From positions 248,001-312,000 of the forward strand of contig NZ_QBKS01000001.1 in assembly GCF_003054285.1 (NCBI RefSeq): a stretch of 64,000 nucleotides of DNA. The letters are read 5' to 3'. Source of the DNA: Litoreibacter ponti (GTDB lineage Bacteria; Pseudomonadota; Alphaproteobacteria; Rhodobacterales; Rhodobacteraceae). The position numbers and the translations under genes are program-made. Shown one piece after another: positions 1 to 8,862 of this stretch (positions are counted from its first letter, which is position 1; every line of letters starts with the position of its first letter). The notes under the pieces were generated by a model that did not search any database, was not told the origin of the DNA, and was given only the letters and a program-made list of their open reading frames with translations.

Positions 1-1066
1 CCAGTGTTCCCTCATCATTGAGAGTCAGGGCAGAGGCGGGCAGCAGGTGCGCGCGCTGGCCCTCTGCGCCGATCAGGATTTCGGCGGTCTGGCCGTCGCG
101 CAGGGAGAAGTCGTTGTTATCGACGCTGACCTCGACCCGGAAGGTGCGGGTTTCCATGTCCGACGAGCGGGAGATGAAGCTCACTTGCCCCTCGACGGTC
201 TGGCCTGCATTCGTGCGGCCACCCGCGCGAGCGCCCACCTCGACCTTGGCGACCTCGGTTTCCGGCAGGAAGGCCACCAGTTTGATCGGGTTGAGCTGGA
301 TCACGGTCGCGCAAAGCCCGCCGGGCTGCATCAGAGACCCCAGCTCTGCGGTGTCGGTTTCCAGCAGGCCGGAGAAGGGCGCGCGAATTTCGAGCCGCTC
401 GATCTCTTTCTCGGCGGCGGCGATGGCGGCCTCGGCACCCAGAATACCGGCGCGGGCGCTTTCGACCCCGGCGCGGGCTGTCTCGAGCCCCGCGCGCGCG
501 CTTTCGACGGCGGCCTGTGTGCCCGCCACCCGAACCTCGGAGGCGAAGCCGTCGGCGGAAAGCTGCTTGGCGGCATTGTCGTTGATCTCGGCCTCGCGCA
601 GGCGGGCCTCGGCTTCCAGCACGCGGCCGCGAGCTTCGGGCAGCCTTGCGCGTGCTTCCGGCAGGCGCGCGCGCGCCTCTTCCAGTGCAGCCTCACGGGT
701 GCCGGGGTCGATTTTGCACAAAAGCTGACCCTTTTCGACCGATGCGCCCTTGCGCAGCGGGTCGGAGGCCACGAGGCCAGACGTCTCGGCGCGCACGTCG
801 ACCTGCCGCTGGGCTTCGGTGCGCCCGCGCAGAAGGACCGCGTTATCAATGGCTTGCGCGGTGGAGCGCATGGCAACAACAGAGACAACGCGCGCATCGT
901 CGGCGGCGGTCTCCGCGACCGGTGGGGCGTCCGCGCTGGTCTCGGTCTCGGGCGCAGGGGCTGCGTCGCCGCCCGTGGCGAAGTCGAGTAGCGCCTCCCG
1001 CTCGAACACCAGAAGGTACAGCGTGGCGGTCACAAGAATGGCCGTGACGATGGAGAAGATGCGCAT
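1..1066 (-). CDS. HlyD-family periplasmic adaptor of an RND efflux pump (C-terminus cut by window edge)
   Basis: The frame runs leftwards from an ATG at 1066 and is open to base 1, so the C-terminus lies outside the window (355 codons present). The N-terminus MRIFSIVTAILVTATLYLLV is a membrane anchor, followed by an acidic Ala/Pro linker. A biotinyl-lipoyl-type half (RAETSGLVASDPLRKG, ending QLLCKIDPGTRE) comes next. A long alpha-hairpin follows, built from near-repeats such as EARARLPEARARLPEA and ESARAGLETARAGVESARAG. The second lipoyl half (IRAPFSGLLETDTAELGSLM) and a beta-barrel region complete it. This order is typical of MexA/AcrA-like adaptors, which bridge an inner-membrane RND pump to an outer-membrane channel. 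The pump gene would be expected beyond the left edge. Substrate unknown. Confidence 0.85.
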   Translation of the reverse strand, partial: MRIFSIVTAILVTATLYLLVFEREALLDFATGGDAAPAPETETSADAPPVAETAADDARVVSVVAMRSTAQAIDNAVLLRGRTEAQRQVDVRAETSGLVASDPLRKGASVEKGQLLCKIDPGTREAALEEARARLPEARARLPEARGRVLEAEARLREAEINDNAAKQLSADGFASEVRVAGTQAAVESARAGLETARAGVESARAGILGAEAAIAAAEKEIERLEIRAPFSGLLETDTAELGSLMQPGGLCATVIQLNPIKLVAFLPETEVAKVEVGARAGGRTNAGQTVEGQVSFISRSSDMETRTFRVEVSVDNNDFSLRDGQTAEILIGAEGQRAHLLPASALTLNDEGTL

Positions 1067-1347
1067 CGTTATCTCGTCTTTCTGAGTCCTAAGCCGGGCG
1101 ATATTGCCGCGGTCCTTACGTCATGTACGCTAAACCGTCCAGTTTAGATTACACTTTTTCACGGGCGCCGTGCAAGTCTGCCGCGGTGCAGCAATACACA
1201 AGCGATGCGCAACGGCAGGCCAAAGGTCCGAGTGTTTGGGGGAGCGCGGATGCGGAAACGTGGGCTCGCGCGCCTGCGACTTGCCCCTTGGCAAGCTTCG
1301 CGGCTTCGGGGTATGCCCTGCCAAACCGCAACGACGGAGACGCCCCC

Positions 1348-2013
1348 GTGAGCAACACCGACAGCTTCATCGAAGAAGTCACCGAAGAGGTCCGCCGCGA
1401 CCGCATGTTCCAGCTTCTCAAGAAGTGGGGCTGGCTTGCCGGTCTCGTGATCGTGCTGGTGGTGGGCGGCGCGGCCTTCAACGAGTGGCGCAAGGCCAGC
1501 GCGCGGGCCGAGGCGCAGGCCTTCGGGGATGCGATCATCGCCGGGATCGAGGCCAATGACGACGGCGCATCGCTCGCCGCGGTCGAGACCGCCAACCCCG
1601 AACAGGCCGCCATCAAGGGCCATCTGGCCGCCGCCGACGCGCTTCTGGGCGACCAGAGCGACGCGGGGCTTGCGGCCCTTGATCAGGTGATCGCCGCCGA
1701 CGGCGCGCCCGCGATCTACACGGCGCTGGCCGCGTTCAAACGCGCCCTCGCGTTGCCGCCCGAGACGCCGGAAGACGAGCGCCGCGCGGCGTTCGAGGCG
1801 CTGGCCGCCCCCGGTGCGCCGTTTCAGCTGCTGGCCGAGGAGCAACTGGCGCTCTTGCAGGCCGAAGCGGGCGACACCGACGCGGCGATCGAGCGGTTGC
1901 GCGGTATTCTGCGCTCGGCCGGGCTCACACCGGGCTTGCAACGACGCGCCTCAGAGTTGATTGTGGCCTTGGGCGGAGATCTGGACCTCGACCTGAGTGC
2001 CGCGCAGCAATAG
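1348..2013 (+). CDS. YfgM-like membrane-anchored TPR protein
   Basis: A 221-residue protein. I chose the GTG at 1348 because GGAGA (1336-1340) lies at good spacing and the protein then begins SNTDSFIEEVTEEVRRDRM; the longer upstream frame has no family character. A cytosolic N-terminus precedes one membrane span (WGWLAGLVIVLVVGGAAF), then an Ala-rich helical periplasmic region resembling a TPR_21/YfgM domain. The order yfgM–bamB–der matches the enterobacterial arrangement. In E. coli YfgM associates with SecYEG and periplasmic chaperones; a similar envelope role is inferred from synteny and topology. Confidence 0.75.
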   Translation: MSNTDSFIEEVTEEVRRDRMFQLLKKWGWLAGLVIVLVVGGAAFNEWRKASARAEAQAFGDAIIAGIEANDDGASLAAVETANPEQAAIKGHLAAADALLGDQSDAGLAALDQVIAADGAPAIYTALAAFKRALALPPETPEDERRAAFEALAAPGAPFQLLAEEQLALLQAEAGDTDAAIERLRGILRSAGLTPGLQRRASELIVALGGDLDLDLSAAQQ

Positions 2014-2131
2014 CGCTGCTGCCGGAATTGGGCTAAAAGGTCTCAGGACGAAAGGTCCGGTGCGAGGAATGAGTGGCACGACCGCGCGGAGAGACAGCGC
2101 GGCGGGACAGGGGATAAAGGCGCGAGCGCAT

Positions 2132-3496
2132 ATGGGCATGACAAGCGACATGAACACATCTGGAACGCGCCGCGGCGCGTGGCGCGCCACGGCGGCGCTT
2201 GCGGCCGTGCTGGCCCTTGCGGCCTGCGGCGAGGACGAACTGGTGCTGGAAGGCGAGCGTTTCGACATCCGCGCGCCGCTGCCCGGCTCCGAAGAGGCGG
2301 CTGTGCTGGAGGCCGAGGCCGATCTGGCCCGCGGCTTCACAGCGCCCGCCCAGACCAATGTGACCAGCTGGACCCATCGGGGCGGCAGCGTCACGCACTA
2401 CACCCAACATCCGGCCCTTGGCGCCAGCCTGAGCCCGCTCTGGACCGCCAATATCGGCGCGGGCAACAGCCGCAAGCAACGTATCACCGCCGACCCCGTG
2501 ATCGCGGGCGGGCGTATCTTTACCCTCGACGCGGCCTCCGGCGTGACCGCCACCGGCTCTGACGGCGCGACCTTGTGGAGCCGCAAGCTTGTGCCCGCCT
2601 CCGACAAGGGCCGCGACGCCACGGGCGGGGGATTGGCGTTCGCCGACAACACGATCTTTGTGGCCACGGGCTTTGGCGAGCTCTTCGCGCTGGATGCGAC
2701 CTCCGGCGCGCAGAAATGGCGCCAGACCCTTGATGCGCCGCTGACCTCGGCCCCGACGGTGTCGGATGGGCTGGTCTACGTGGTAAGCCGCGACAGCCAG
2801 GCTTGGGCGATCCGCACCGACAATGGCCGCATCCAGTGGCAGCTGCCCGGCGCGCCAAGCCCGGCACTGGTTCTGGGCGGCAGCGGCCCGGCGGTCTCCG
2901 GCCGCGTTGTGATCTTCCCGTTCGGCTCTGGCGAGCTGTCGGCGGCCCTGAAAAAAAGCGGCATCCGCGTCTGGGGCTCGTCGGTCGCAGGGCAGCGGCG
3001 CGGGGTGGCCTACGCCTCCGTCTCTGACGTGACGGGTGATCCGGTGGTTCTGGACGGCACGATTTACGCGGCCAACCAGAGCGGGCGCACCGTCGCGATC
3101 AAGGCCAGTAATGGCGAGCGCATCTGGACCGCGCAGGAAGGCGCCTATGGCCCCGTTCTGCCCGCAGGCGACAGCGTGTTCCTTGTCTCCGACCGCAACG
3201 AGTTGATCCGGCTGGACCGCGACACGGGCGAGAAAATCTGGGGCGTCGAGCTGCCCTATTACACCGCGCGCCGCTTGCAGCGCCGCGACGAGATCTATTC
3301 GCACTACGGACCGATCCTTGCCGGTGGGCGGCTGATCGTGGCCTCTGGCGACGGCGCGCTGCGCAGCTATGACCCGGCCACCGGTGCGCTGGTGGGCAAT
3401 GTGGCGCTGAAAGGCGGCGCGGCCTCGGCCCCGGCGGTCGTGAACGGCACGCTTTACGTGATGACGGGCCGGGGGCAACTCGCCGCTTTCCGTTGA
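2132..3496 (+). CDS. bamB: BamB-like outer-membrane assembly lipoprotein (beta-propeller)
   Basis: A signal peptide ends in the lipobox LAAC (ALAAVLALAACGED), giving a lipid-anchored periplasmic protein. The mature part holds repeated PQQ/WD-like blades (for example GRIFTLDAASGVTATGSDGA, LFALDATSGAQKWRQTL, TVAIKASNGERIWTAQEG). BamB binds BamA and helps insert beta-barrel proteins in the outer membrane. It lies between a yfgM-like gene and der, the conserved neighbourhood of bamB. ATGs at 2132, 2138 and 2150 are all possible starts; 2132 is used and gives 454 residues. The frame is open further upstream but that extension lacks signal-peptide character. Confidence 0.88.
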   Translation: MGMTSDMNTSGTRRGAWRATAALAAVLALAACGEDELVLEGERFDIRAPLPGSEEAAVLEAEADLARGFTAPAQTNVTSWTHRGGSVTHYTQHPALGASLSPLWTANIGAGNSRKQRITADPVIAGGRIFTLDAASGVTATGSDGATLWSRKLVPASDKGRDATGGGLAFADNTIFVATGFGELFALDATSGAQKWRQTLDAPLTSAPTVSDGLVYVVSRDSQAWAIRTDNGRIQWQLPGAPSPALVLGGSGPAVSGRVVIFPFGSGELSAALKKSGIRVWGSSVAGQRRGVAYASVSDVTGDPVVLDGTIYAANQSGRTVAIKASNGERIWTAQEGAYGPVLPAGDSVFLVSDRNELIRLDRDTGEKIWGVELPYYTARRLQRRDEIYSHYGPILAGGRLIVASGDGALRSYDPATGALVGNVALKGGAASAPAVVNGTLYVMTGRGQLAAFR

Positions 3497-3547
3497 CAGC
3501 AATAGGCTGTATGACGCGCCTCTGACTGCCTTGGAGCGCTTTTAGAA

Positions 3548-5008
3548 ATGTCCTTCACCCTCGCCATAGTGGGCCGCCCGAATGTGGGCAAATCCACGCT
3601 GTTCAACCGCCTGGTCGGCAAGCGGCTGGCGCTGGTCGATGACCAGCCCGGGGTGACGCGCGACCTGCGCGAGGGGGCCGCGCGGCTGGGCGATCTGAAG
3701 TTCACCATCATCGACACGGCCGGGCTTGAGATGGCCACCGACGAAAGCCTGCAGGGCCGGATGCGGATGCTGACCGAACGCGCGGTCGAGATGGCCGATG
3801 CCTGCCTGTTCCTGATCGACGCGCGGGCGGGCGTGTTGCCCGCGGACGAGATTTTCGCGGACATCCTGCGCAAGAAGTCGGCGCGTGTGATCCTTGGTGC
3901 CAACAAGGCCGAAGGCGCTGCAGGTGCTGCTGGCATGATGGAGGCGTTTTCGCTTGGTCTGGGCGAGCCCTTGGGTCTGTCCGCCGAGCATGGCGAAGGG
4001 ATGGCGGACCTGGCTGCCGTGCTGCGCCCGATGATCGCGGACCACGAAGAGCTGGCCGAAGACTACACCCCCGAGGTCGAAGTCGACGTGCCCGAGGATG
4101 ACGATGAGGAACATGAATATGTTCCCGCAACCCCCTCGAAACCTTTGCAAATTGCCGTTGTGGGGCGTCCGAATGCGGGCAAGTCGACCCTGATCAACCA
4201 GATCCTGGGCGAAGACCGCCTGCTGACCGGCCCCGAGGCCGGTATCACCCGCGACGCGATCTCTGTGCAGACGACCTGGTCCGGCACGCCCATGCGGATT
4301 TTCGACACGGCGGGCATGCGCAAGAAGGCGAAGGTGCAGGACAAGCTCGAGAAGCTGTCGGTCTCCGACGGGCTGCGTGCGGTGAAATTCGCCGAAGTCG
4401 TCGTGGTGCTTCTGGATGTCGACATCCCGTTCGAGCAGCAGGATCTGCGCATCGCCGATCTGGCCGAACGCGAAGGCCGCGCCGTGGTTCTGGCGGTCAA
4501 CAAATGGGATCTTGAGGGCGAGAAGCAGGACAAGCTGCGCGCCCTGAAAGAGCAGTTCACCCGCCTTCTGCCGCAGCTGCGCGGCGCGCCGCTGATCACC
4601 GTGTCCGCCAAGACGGGCCGGGGTCTGGAGCGGCTGCATGACGCGATTGTCGAGGCGCACCGGGTGTGGAACACGCGGGTGTCGACCTCGATGCTGAACC
4701 GCTGGCTGGTAGGCATGCTGGAGCAGCACCCGCCCCCCGCGCCGCAGGGCAAACGCATCAAGCTGCGCTACATTACACAGGTGAAGGCGCGCCCGCCCGG
4801 CTTCGTCGTCATGGCGTCCCATCCCGATCTGCTGCCCGCAAGCTACTCGCGATATCTGGTTAACGGGCTGCGCGAAGATTTCGATATGCCCGGCACACCG
4901 ATCCGGCTGTTCATGCGCTCGCAAAACGAGGCCAACCCGTTCAAAGGGCGCAAGAAACCGGGCCGCTCCAAGCTGCGCAAACATACCGAGGGCCGCAAGG
5001 CCGACTAG
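3548..5008 (+). CDS. der: Ribosome-biogenesis GTPase Der (EngA)
   Basis: A 486-residue double-GTPase. The first G domain starts at the N-terminus with P-loop GRPNVGKST, then DTAG and a degenerate G4 (NKAEG). An acidic linker (VDVPEDDDEEHEY) leads to the second G domain with GRPNAGKST, DTAGMRKKAKV and NKWD. The C-terminal KH-like domain (KLRYITQVKARPPGFV) ends in a basic tail. Der acts in late 50S subunit maturation. It follows bamB by 51 bases and is probably cotranscribed with it. GGAG at 3533-3536 is the likely ribosome-binding site. Confidence 0.97.
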   Translation: MSFTLAIVGRPNVGKSTLFNRLVGKRLALVDDQPGVTRDLREGAARLGDLKFTIIDTAGLEMATDESLQGRMRMLTERAVEMADACLFLIDARAGVLPADEIFADILRKKSARVILGANKAEGAAGAAGMMEAFSLGLGEPLGLSAEHGEGMADLAAVLRPMIADHEELAEDYTPEVEVDVPEDDDEEHEYVPATPSKPLQIAVVGRPNAGKSTLINQILGEDRLLTGPEAGITRDAISVQTTWSGTPMRIFDTAGMRKKAKVQDKLEKLSVSDGLRAVKFAEVVVVLLDVDIPFEQQDLRIADLAEREGRAVVLAVNKWDLEGEKQDKLRALKEQFTRLLPQLRGAPLITVSAKTGRGLERLHDAIVEAHRVWNTRVSTSMLNRWLVGMLEQHPPPAPQGKRIKLRYITQVKARPPGFVVMASHPDLLPASYSRYLVNGLREDFDMPGTPIRLFMRSQNEANPFKGRKKPGRSKLRKHTEGRKAD

Positions 5009-5116
5009 GTTAACTCGTTGGATTTTATCCAAATTCGATGTGATTTGCCGGACATTGGTAACCTTCCGCTTACCGCGATCTCGTAGCTCTCGAAGGATTG
5101 ATTTCGGAGGCGAGGA

Positions 5117-6364
5117 ATGCGTCAAGGCAGCGCTGATTTTGGACGATTGATTATCGGTGCCGGGTCGGCGGGTATGACCGGGGATATCATCGACACGGCC
5201 CTCGCATTCGTGCGCGGACATCTGGAGATGGAGGTCGCCTACCTGTCGGAATTCGTCGGCGAAAAGCTTGTGTTTCGCGCCGTCTGCGCGCCGGGCTTGG
5301 AGGATATGATCGCCGTGGGCGGCGAGATGCCGCTCGACCAGGTCTATTGCCCCCATATTCTGGAGGGGCGTTTGCCGGAATTGATCCCCGATACGGCGGC
5401 TATTCCCTTTGCGCAGACGATCCCGCTTACGACTGCTTTGCCGATCGGCTCCCATGTCAGCGTGCCGATCTGCCGGTCTGACGGGTCATTTTATGGGATG
5501 TTTTGCTGCCTGTCGCGCAAGCCGCAAGCCTCGCTGAACGAGCGGGACCTGTCGGTAATGCGCGCTTTCGCCGGGTTGTCAGCCGATCACATCAACATGG
5601 TGCTTGCCGTGCGCACGGACGAAGAGGCGCGTCGCGCGCGTATCCGTAACGTGTTGGAGGAAGACAATTTCGAGATCGTCTATCAGCCGATCTTCGACAT
5701 GGGCTCGCGCCGCCCCAACGGGTTCGAGGCGCTGTCGCGCTTCAAGTCAGACCCATATCGCCCGCCCAACCTGTGGTTCGACGAGGCCCGTAGCGTTGGA
5801 CTGCAGGAAGAGCTGGAATGCGCTACGATCAGCCGTGCGCTGGCCGCGCTGCCAGAGCTGCCGCGCCATGTATATGTGTCGGTCAACGCCTCGCCCAACA
5901 CGGTCATGACCGGTGCGCTGTCAGATTTGTTTCGAACCGCGCAGGCCGACCGGATCGTGCTTGAAATTACCGAGCATGCCGAGGTCGAGGATTACGACAA
6001 GCTGATGGATCAGCTGGATCAGCTGCGCTTCCGCGGCGCGCGGCTGGCGATAGACGATGCGGGGGCGGGGTATTCCGGATTGCAACAGATCGTGCGGATG
6101 AAGCCCGATATCCTGAAGCTCGATATCTCGCTGACATCCGGCATCGGGTTTGACGTCGTCAAACGCTCGCTTGCCGCAGCGCTGGTGTCCTTTGCCAACG
6201 AGATCGGCGCGCAGATCGTGGCCGAGGGAATCGAGACGGAAGACGAATTCGCCGCGTTGCACGATCTTGGCGTGCCTTTGGGGCAGGGCTACCTGCTGGG
6301 GCGCCCCGCCGATTTGTTGTCAGCCAAGAGCCGGTTTCAGTTGCAGGAGGTGCGTCGCGCCTGA
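5117..6364 (+). CDS. GAF-EAL cyclic-di-GMP phosphodiesterase
   Basis: A 415-residue cytosolic protein with no membrane span. Residues about 20-165 look like a GAF sensor domain and about 180-410 form an EAL domain. Catalytic signatures appear intact: EAL at 204-206 (GFEALSRF), VNASP, LEITEHAE, the metal-binding DD in AIDDAGAGYSGL, KLDISL, and EGIE followed by GQGYLLGRP. No GGDEF domain is present, so hydrolysis of c-di-GMP is predicted. Only one residue of the usual DDFGAG is changed (F to A). A strong GGAGGCGAGGA ribosome-binding site precedes the ATG. The GAF ligand cannot be inferred. Confidence 0.88.
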   Translation: MRQGSADFGRLIIGAGSAGMTGDIIDTALAFVRGHLEMEVAYLSEFVGEKLVFRAVCAPGLEDMIAVGGEMPLDQVYCPHILEGRLPELIPDTAAIPFAQTIPLTTALPIGSHVSVPICRSDGSFYGMFCCLSRKPQASLNERDLSVMRAFAGLSADHINMVLAVRTDEEARRARIRNVLEEDNFEIVYQPIFDMGSRRPNGFEALSRFKSDPYRPPNLWFDEARSVGLQEELECATISRALAALPELPRHVYVSVNASPNTVMTGALSDLFRTAQADRIVLEITEHAEVEDYDKLMDQLDQLRFRGARLAIDDAGAGYSGLQQIVRMKPDILKLDISLTSGIGFDVVKRSLAAALVSFANEIGAQIVAEGIETEDEFAALHDLGVPLGQGYLLGRPADLLSAKSRFQLQEVRRA

Positions 6365-6376
6365 GGCACGCGCGGC

Positions 6377-7888
6377 CTAGAAATCGTCGCCGCCCGAATT
6401 GCCGTCCTGCCAAGGCTTCACAAGGTTGCCGAAGCGGGTGAAGCGCCCCTCGAAGCTCAGCTCGACCGACCCAATGGGGCCGTGACGCTGCTTGCCGATG
6501 ATGACCTCCGCCTTGCCGTGGCAGTGGGACATGGCATCCTGCCAAGCGGCCATCTTTTCCAACTCGTGATCGGCGGGCTTCTCGCGCTCTTTGTAGTATT
6601 CCTCGCGGTACACGAACATCACAACATCGGCGTCCTGCTCGATCGAGCCTGATTCCCGCAGGTCGGACAGCTGCGGGCGCTTGTCTTCGCGGTTTTCCAC
6701 CTGACGCGACAGCTGGGACAAGGCGATCACCGGGATATCGAGCTCCTTGGCGATGGCCTTCAGGCCTTGGGTGATCTCGGAGACCTCGTTCACCCGGCTG
6801 TCCTTCGCGGTCGCCGGGCGCACCAGCTGCAAATAGTCGATGATCAGCACGTCCAGCCCGTGCGTCCGCTTGAGGCGCCGCGCGCGGGCGGCAAGCTGCG
6901 AGATAGGCAGGGCGGGGGTGTCATCGATGAAAAGCGGGCAGCTTTCCAAGGATTTCGCGGCTTCCACAAAGCGGCGGAACTCGGTTTCGTTCATGTCGCC
7001 ACGGCGGATTTGTTCGGACGGGACCTCCGCCGCTTCGGACAGAACGCGTGCGGCCAGCTGTTCGGCGGACATCTCGAGCGAGAAGAAGCCTACCGCGCCG
7101 CCCTCGACCGCACCTTCGGTGCCTTCGTGGGTCATGCCCTTTTTGTAGGCCTTGGCAACATTGAACGCGATGTTGGTCGCCAGCGAGGTCTTGCCCATCG
7201 ACGGACGCCCGGCGAGGATCAACAGGTCGGAGCGATGCAGCCCGCCGAGCTTCTTGTCCATGTCGATCAGCCCGGTGGACACGCCAGCCAGACCGCCATC
7301 GCGTTGATAGGCGGCGTTGGCGACATCAACCGCTTGCGTTACCGCCTTGAGAAAGCTCTGAAATCCGCTTTCCGCCTGACCCTGTTCGGCCAGTGCATAG
7401 AGACGCTGTTCGGCATCGACAATCTGGCTTTTGGGGTCGCTTTCGGTATCGACGGTCCCGGCCTTGGAGGCGATCTCCTGGCCCAGCTCGATCAGCTCGC
7501 GGCGGATCGCCAGATCGTAGATCATCTGCGCGTAGTCGCGCGCGGCGAAGGCGGAAATCGAGGCGCCTTGCAGCCGGACCAGATAGGCGGGGCCGCCAAG
7601 TTCTTTGAGGCCCTCGTCTTCCTCGAAATAGGGCTTCAGCGTCACCGGCGAGACCAGCAGGTTCTTGTGGATGCGCGCGGCCGAGGTCTCGTAGATGCGG
7701 CGATGCACCGGGTCAAAGAAATGCTCGGCCTGGATGACGGAGGCCACCCGGTCGAACACGTCATTGTTCGTCAGAATGGCCCCCAGAAGCTGCTGCTCAG
7801 CCTCGATGTTATGGGGCAGAGCGCCTGCCGCGTCGACATGCACCGACGCGCCTGGCCCCGCGCTCGGCGCCGTACTTAGATCGTTCAT
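6377..7888 (-). CDS. dnaB: Replicative DNA helicase DnaB
   Basis: A 503-residue RecA-fold hexameric helicase. The N-terminal domain begins LPHNIEAEQQLLGAIL. The C-terminal motor has Walker A GRPSMGKTSLA at 227-237, FFSLEMSAEQLAAR, Walker B LDVLIIDYLQL, and the terminal SLRE-like block SDLRESGSIEQDADVVMF. A short insertion (KKGMTHEGTEGAVEGG) after the Walker A helix makes it slightly longer than the E. coli enzyme. The start has AAGGGG upstream. It converges with the EAL gene, with 12 bases between stops. Its own leader is 7889-8147, where I see no clear promoter or operator. Confidence 0.97.
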   Translation of the reverse strand: MNDLSTAPSAGPGASVHVDAAGALPHNIEAEQQLLGAILTNNDVFDRVASVIQAEHFFDPVHRRIYETSAARIHKNLLVSPVTLKPYFEEDEGLKELGGPAYLVRLQGASISAFAARDYAQMIYDLAIRRELIELGQEIASKAGTVDTESDPKSQIVDAEQRLYALAEQGQAESGFQSFLKAVTQAVDVANAAYQRDGGLAGVSTGLIDMDKKLGGLHRSDLLILAGRPSMGKTSLATNIAFNVAKAYKKGMTHEGTEGAVEGGAVGFFSLEMSAEQLAARVLSEAAEVPSEQIRRGDMNETEFRRFVEAAKSLESCPLFIDDTPALPISQLAARARRLKRTHGLDVLIIDYLQLVRPATAKDSRVNEVSEITQGLKAIAKELDIPVIALSQLSRQVENREDKRPQLSDLRESGSIEQDADVVMFVYREEYYKEREKPADHELEKMAAWQDAMSHCHGKAEVIIGKQRHGPIGSVELSFEGRFTRFGNLVKPWQDGNSGGDDF

Positions 7889-8147
7889 TATTGTCCCCTT
7901 CGTCCCTGGTCACAGCCATGACGGATAGGCCAGATCAAAGCAATCTGGATATCCTGTGGGTAACCTGTGGGTCTTGGATTTCCACCTCATATTGCGGCGA
8001 AAGGGGGCGTTTCGTCAAGATGTTGCTAAAGTTTCCGCTTGGTCAATTTTGCGCTGTGTTCCGGCACATTTACACAAAATGCTCTCTGACATCGGCAAAG
8101 GCTTGCCTGCCGTAAGGGCCGCCTGACAGCGCCGGGTCGGAAAAGAA

Positions 8148-8822
8148 TCAGCCGTGGTTGGCTTGCCACTCGGCGGGCGCGCGCAGGAAGCGCTCGACCT
8201 CGTCGAGCGTCTCGACATCGAAAGCTTCCGTGTCGCGGGCAACGGCGAGCACGTCCCACCATGTGCACAGCGCATGCAGCGCAATGCCGTGACCGGCCAG
8301 CACATCGCGGGTGTCGGGGAAGATGTCGTAGAAGAAGATCACCGCCGTATGGCCGCAGGTCGCGCCGGTCTCGCGGATCGCCTCGACAAAGCTGATCTTG
8401 GAGCCGCCATCGGTCGTCATATCCTCGACCAGCAGCACGCGCTGGCCCTCGGTCATTACGCCCTCAATCCGGGCGTTGCGGCCGTAGCCCTTGGGCTTCT
8501 TGCGCACGTAAGTCATCGGCAGGGCGAGGCGCTCGGCGATGAAGGCGCCGAAGGGGATGCCCGCGGTTTCGCCACCGGCGACATTGTCAAACGCCTCGAA
8601 CCCGGCCTCGCGCATGATCGTGCAGGCCAGGAAATCCATAAGCGTGGTGCGGATGCGCGGGAAGGAAATCAGCTTACGGCAGTCGACATAGGTGGGCGCC
8701 TTCTTGCCGGAGGCGTGGGTGAACGGCTCGCGCGCGTTGAAGTGGACTGCGCCGATCTCGAGCAGCATGGAGGCCGACAGGCGCGCGATTTCTTCGCGGG
8801 TGGGGTAGCTGGTTGGGATCAT
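8148..8822 (-). CDS. pyrE: Orotate phosphoribosyltransferase
   Basis: A 224-residue enzyme converting orotate and PRPP to orotidine 5'-monophosphate in pyrimidine synthesis. The PRPP-binding signature VLLVEDMTTDGGS lies at 129-141; FTHASGKKAPTYVDCR and RKKPKGYGRNARIEG are typical of the family. I use the ATG at 8822 (MIPTSYPTREEI) with GGAGG six bases upstream; the frame stays open further but the extension is out of character. It follows pyrC by 40 bases, so the two steps are probably cotranscribed. That gap is filled by a recurrent intergenic element. Confidence 0.95.
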   Translation of the reverse strand: MIPTSYPTREEIARLSASMLLEIGAVHFNAREPFTHASGKKAPTYVDCRKLISFPRIRTTLMDFLACTIMREAGFEAFDNVAGGETAGIPFGAFIAERLALPMTYVRKKPKGYGRNARIEGVMTEGQRVLLVEDMTTDGGSKISFVEAIRETGATCGHTAVIFFYDIFPDTRDVLAGHGIALHALCTWWDVLAVARDTEAFDVETLDEVERFLRAPAEWQANHG

Positions 8823-8826
8823 GGGT

Positions 8827-8862
8827 GCCTCCGGCGGGACTATTTTTGAAGCAATAAAGAAG
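8827..8862. repeat. Recurrent intergenic element, copy A
   Basis: The sequence between pyrC and pyrE reads GCCTCCGGCGGGACTATTTT and continues TGAAGCAATAAAGAAG. It resembles the elements at 55294-55325 and 58567-58599: a C-rich/CCTCCG start, a (G)TATTTTTG core, then an A-rich CAAARAA tail. On the minus strand the same bases supply the GGAGG ribosome-binding site of pyrE. Confidence 0.5.

Noticed and set aside
47..991. Long plus-strand open frame over the HlyD gene
   Set aside because: Antisense shadow; its translation is Gly/Ala/Arg-rich with no family, while the minus frame reads a clean adaptor protein.
1123..1347. Upstream extension of the YfgM-like gene to ATG 1123
   Set aside because: Extension lacks conservation character and the GTG at 1348 has a good ribosome-binding site before a typical N-terminus.
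2033..3502. 489-codon minus-strand frame over bamB
   Set aside because: Antisense to a clear beta-propeller gene; no motif, driven by high GC third positions.
3542..5455. 637-codon minus-strand frame over der and the EAL gene
   Set aside because: Spans two convincing genes on the other strand and shows only composition bias.
7889..8147. Possible origin or DnaA boxes near dnaB
   Set aside because: No cluster of TTATCCACA-like boxes; only an ordinary leader.
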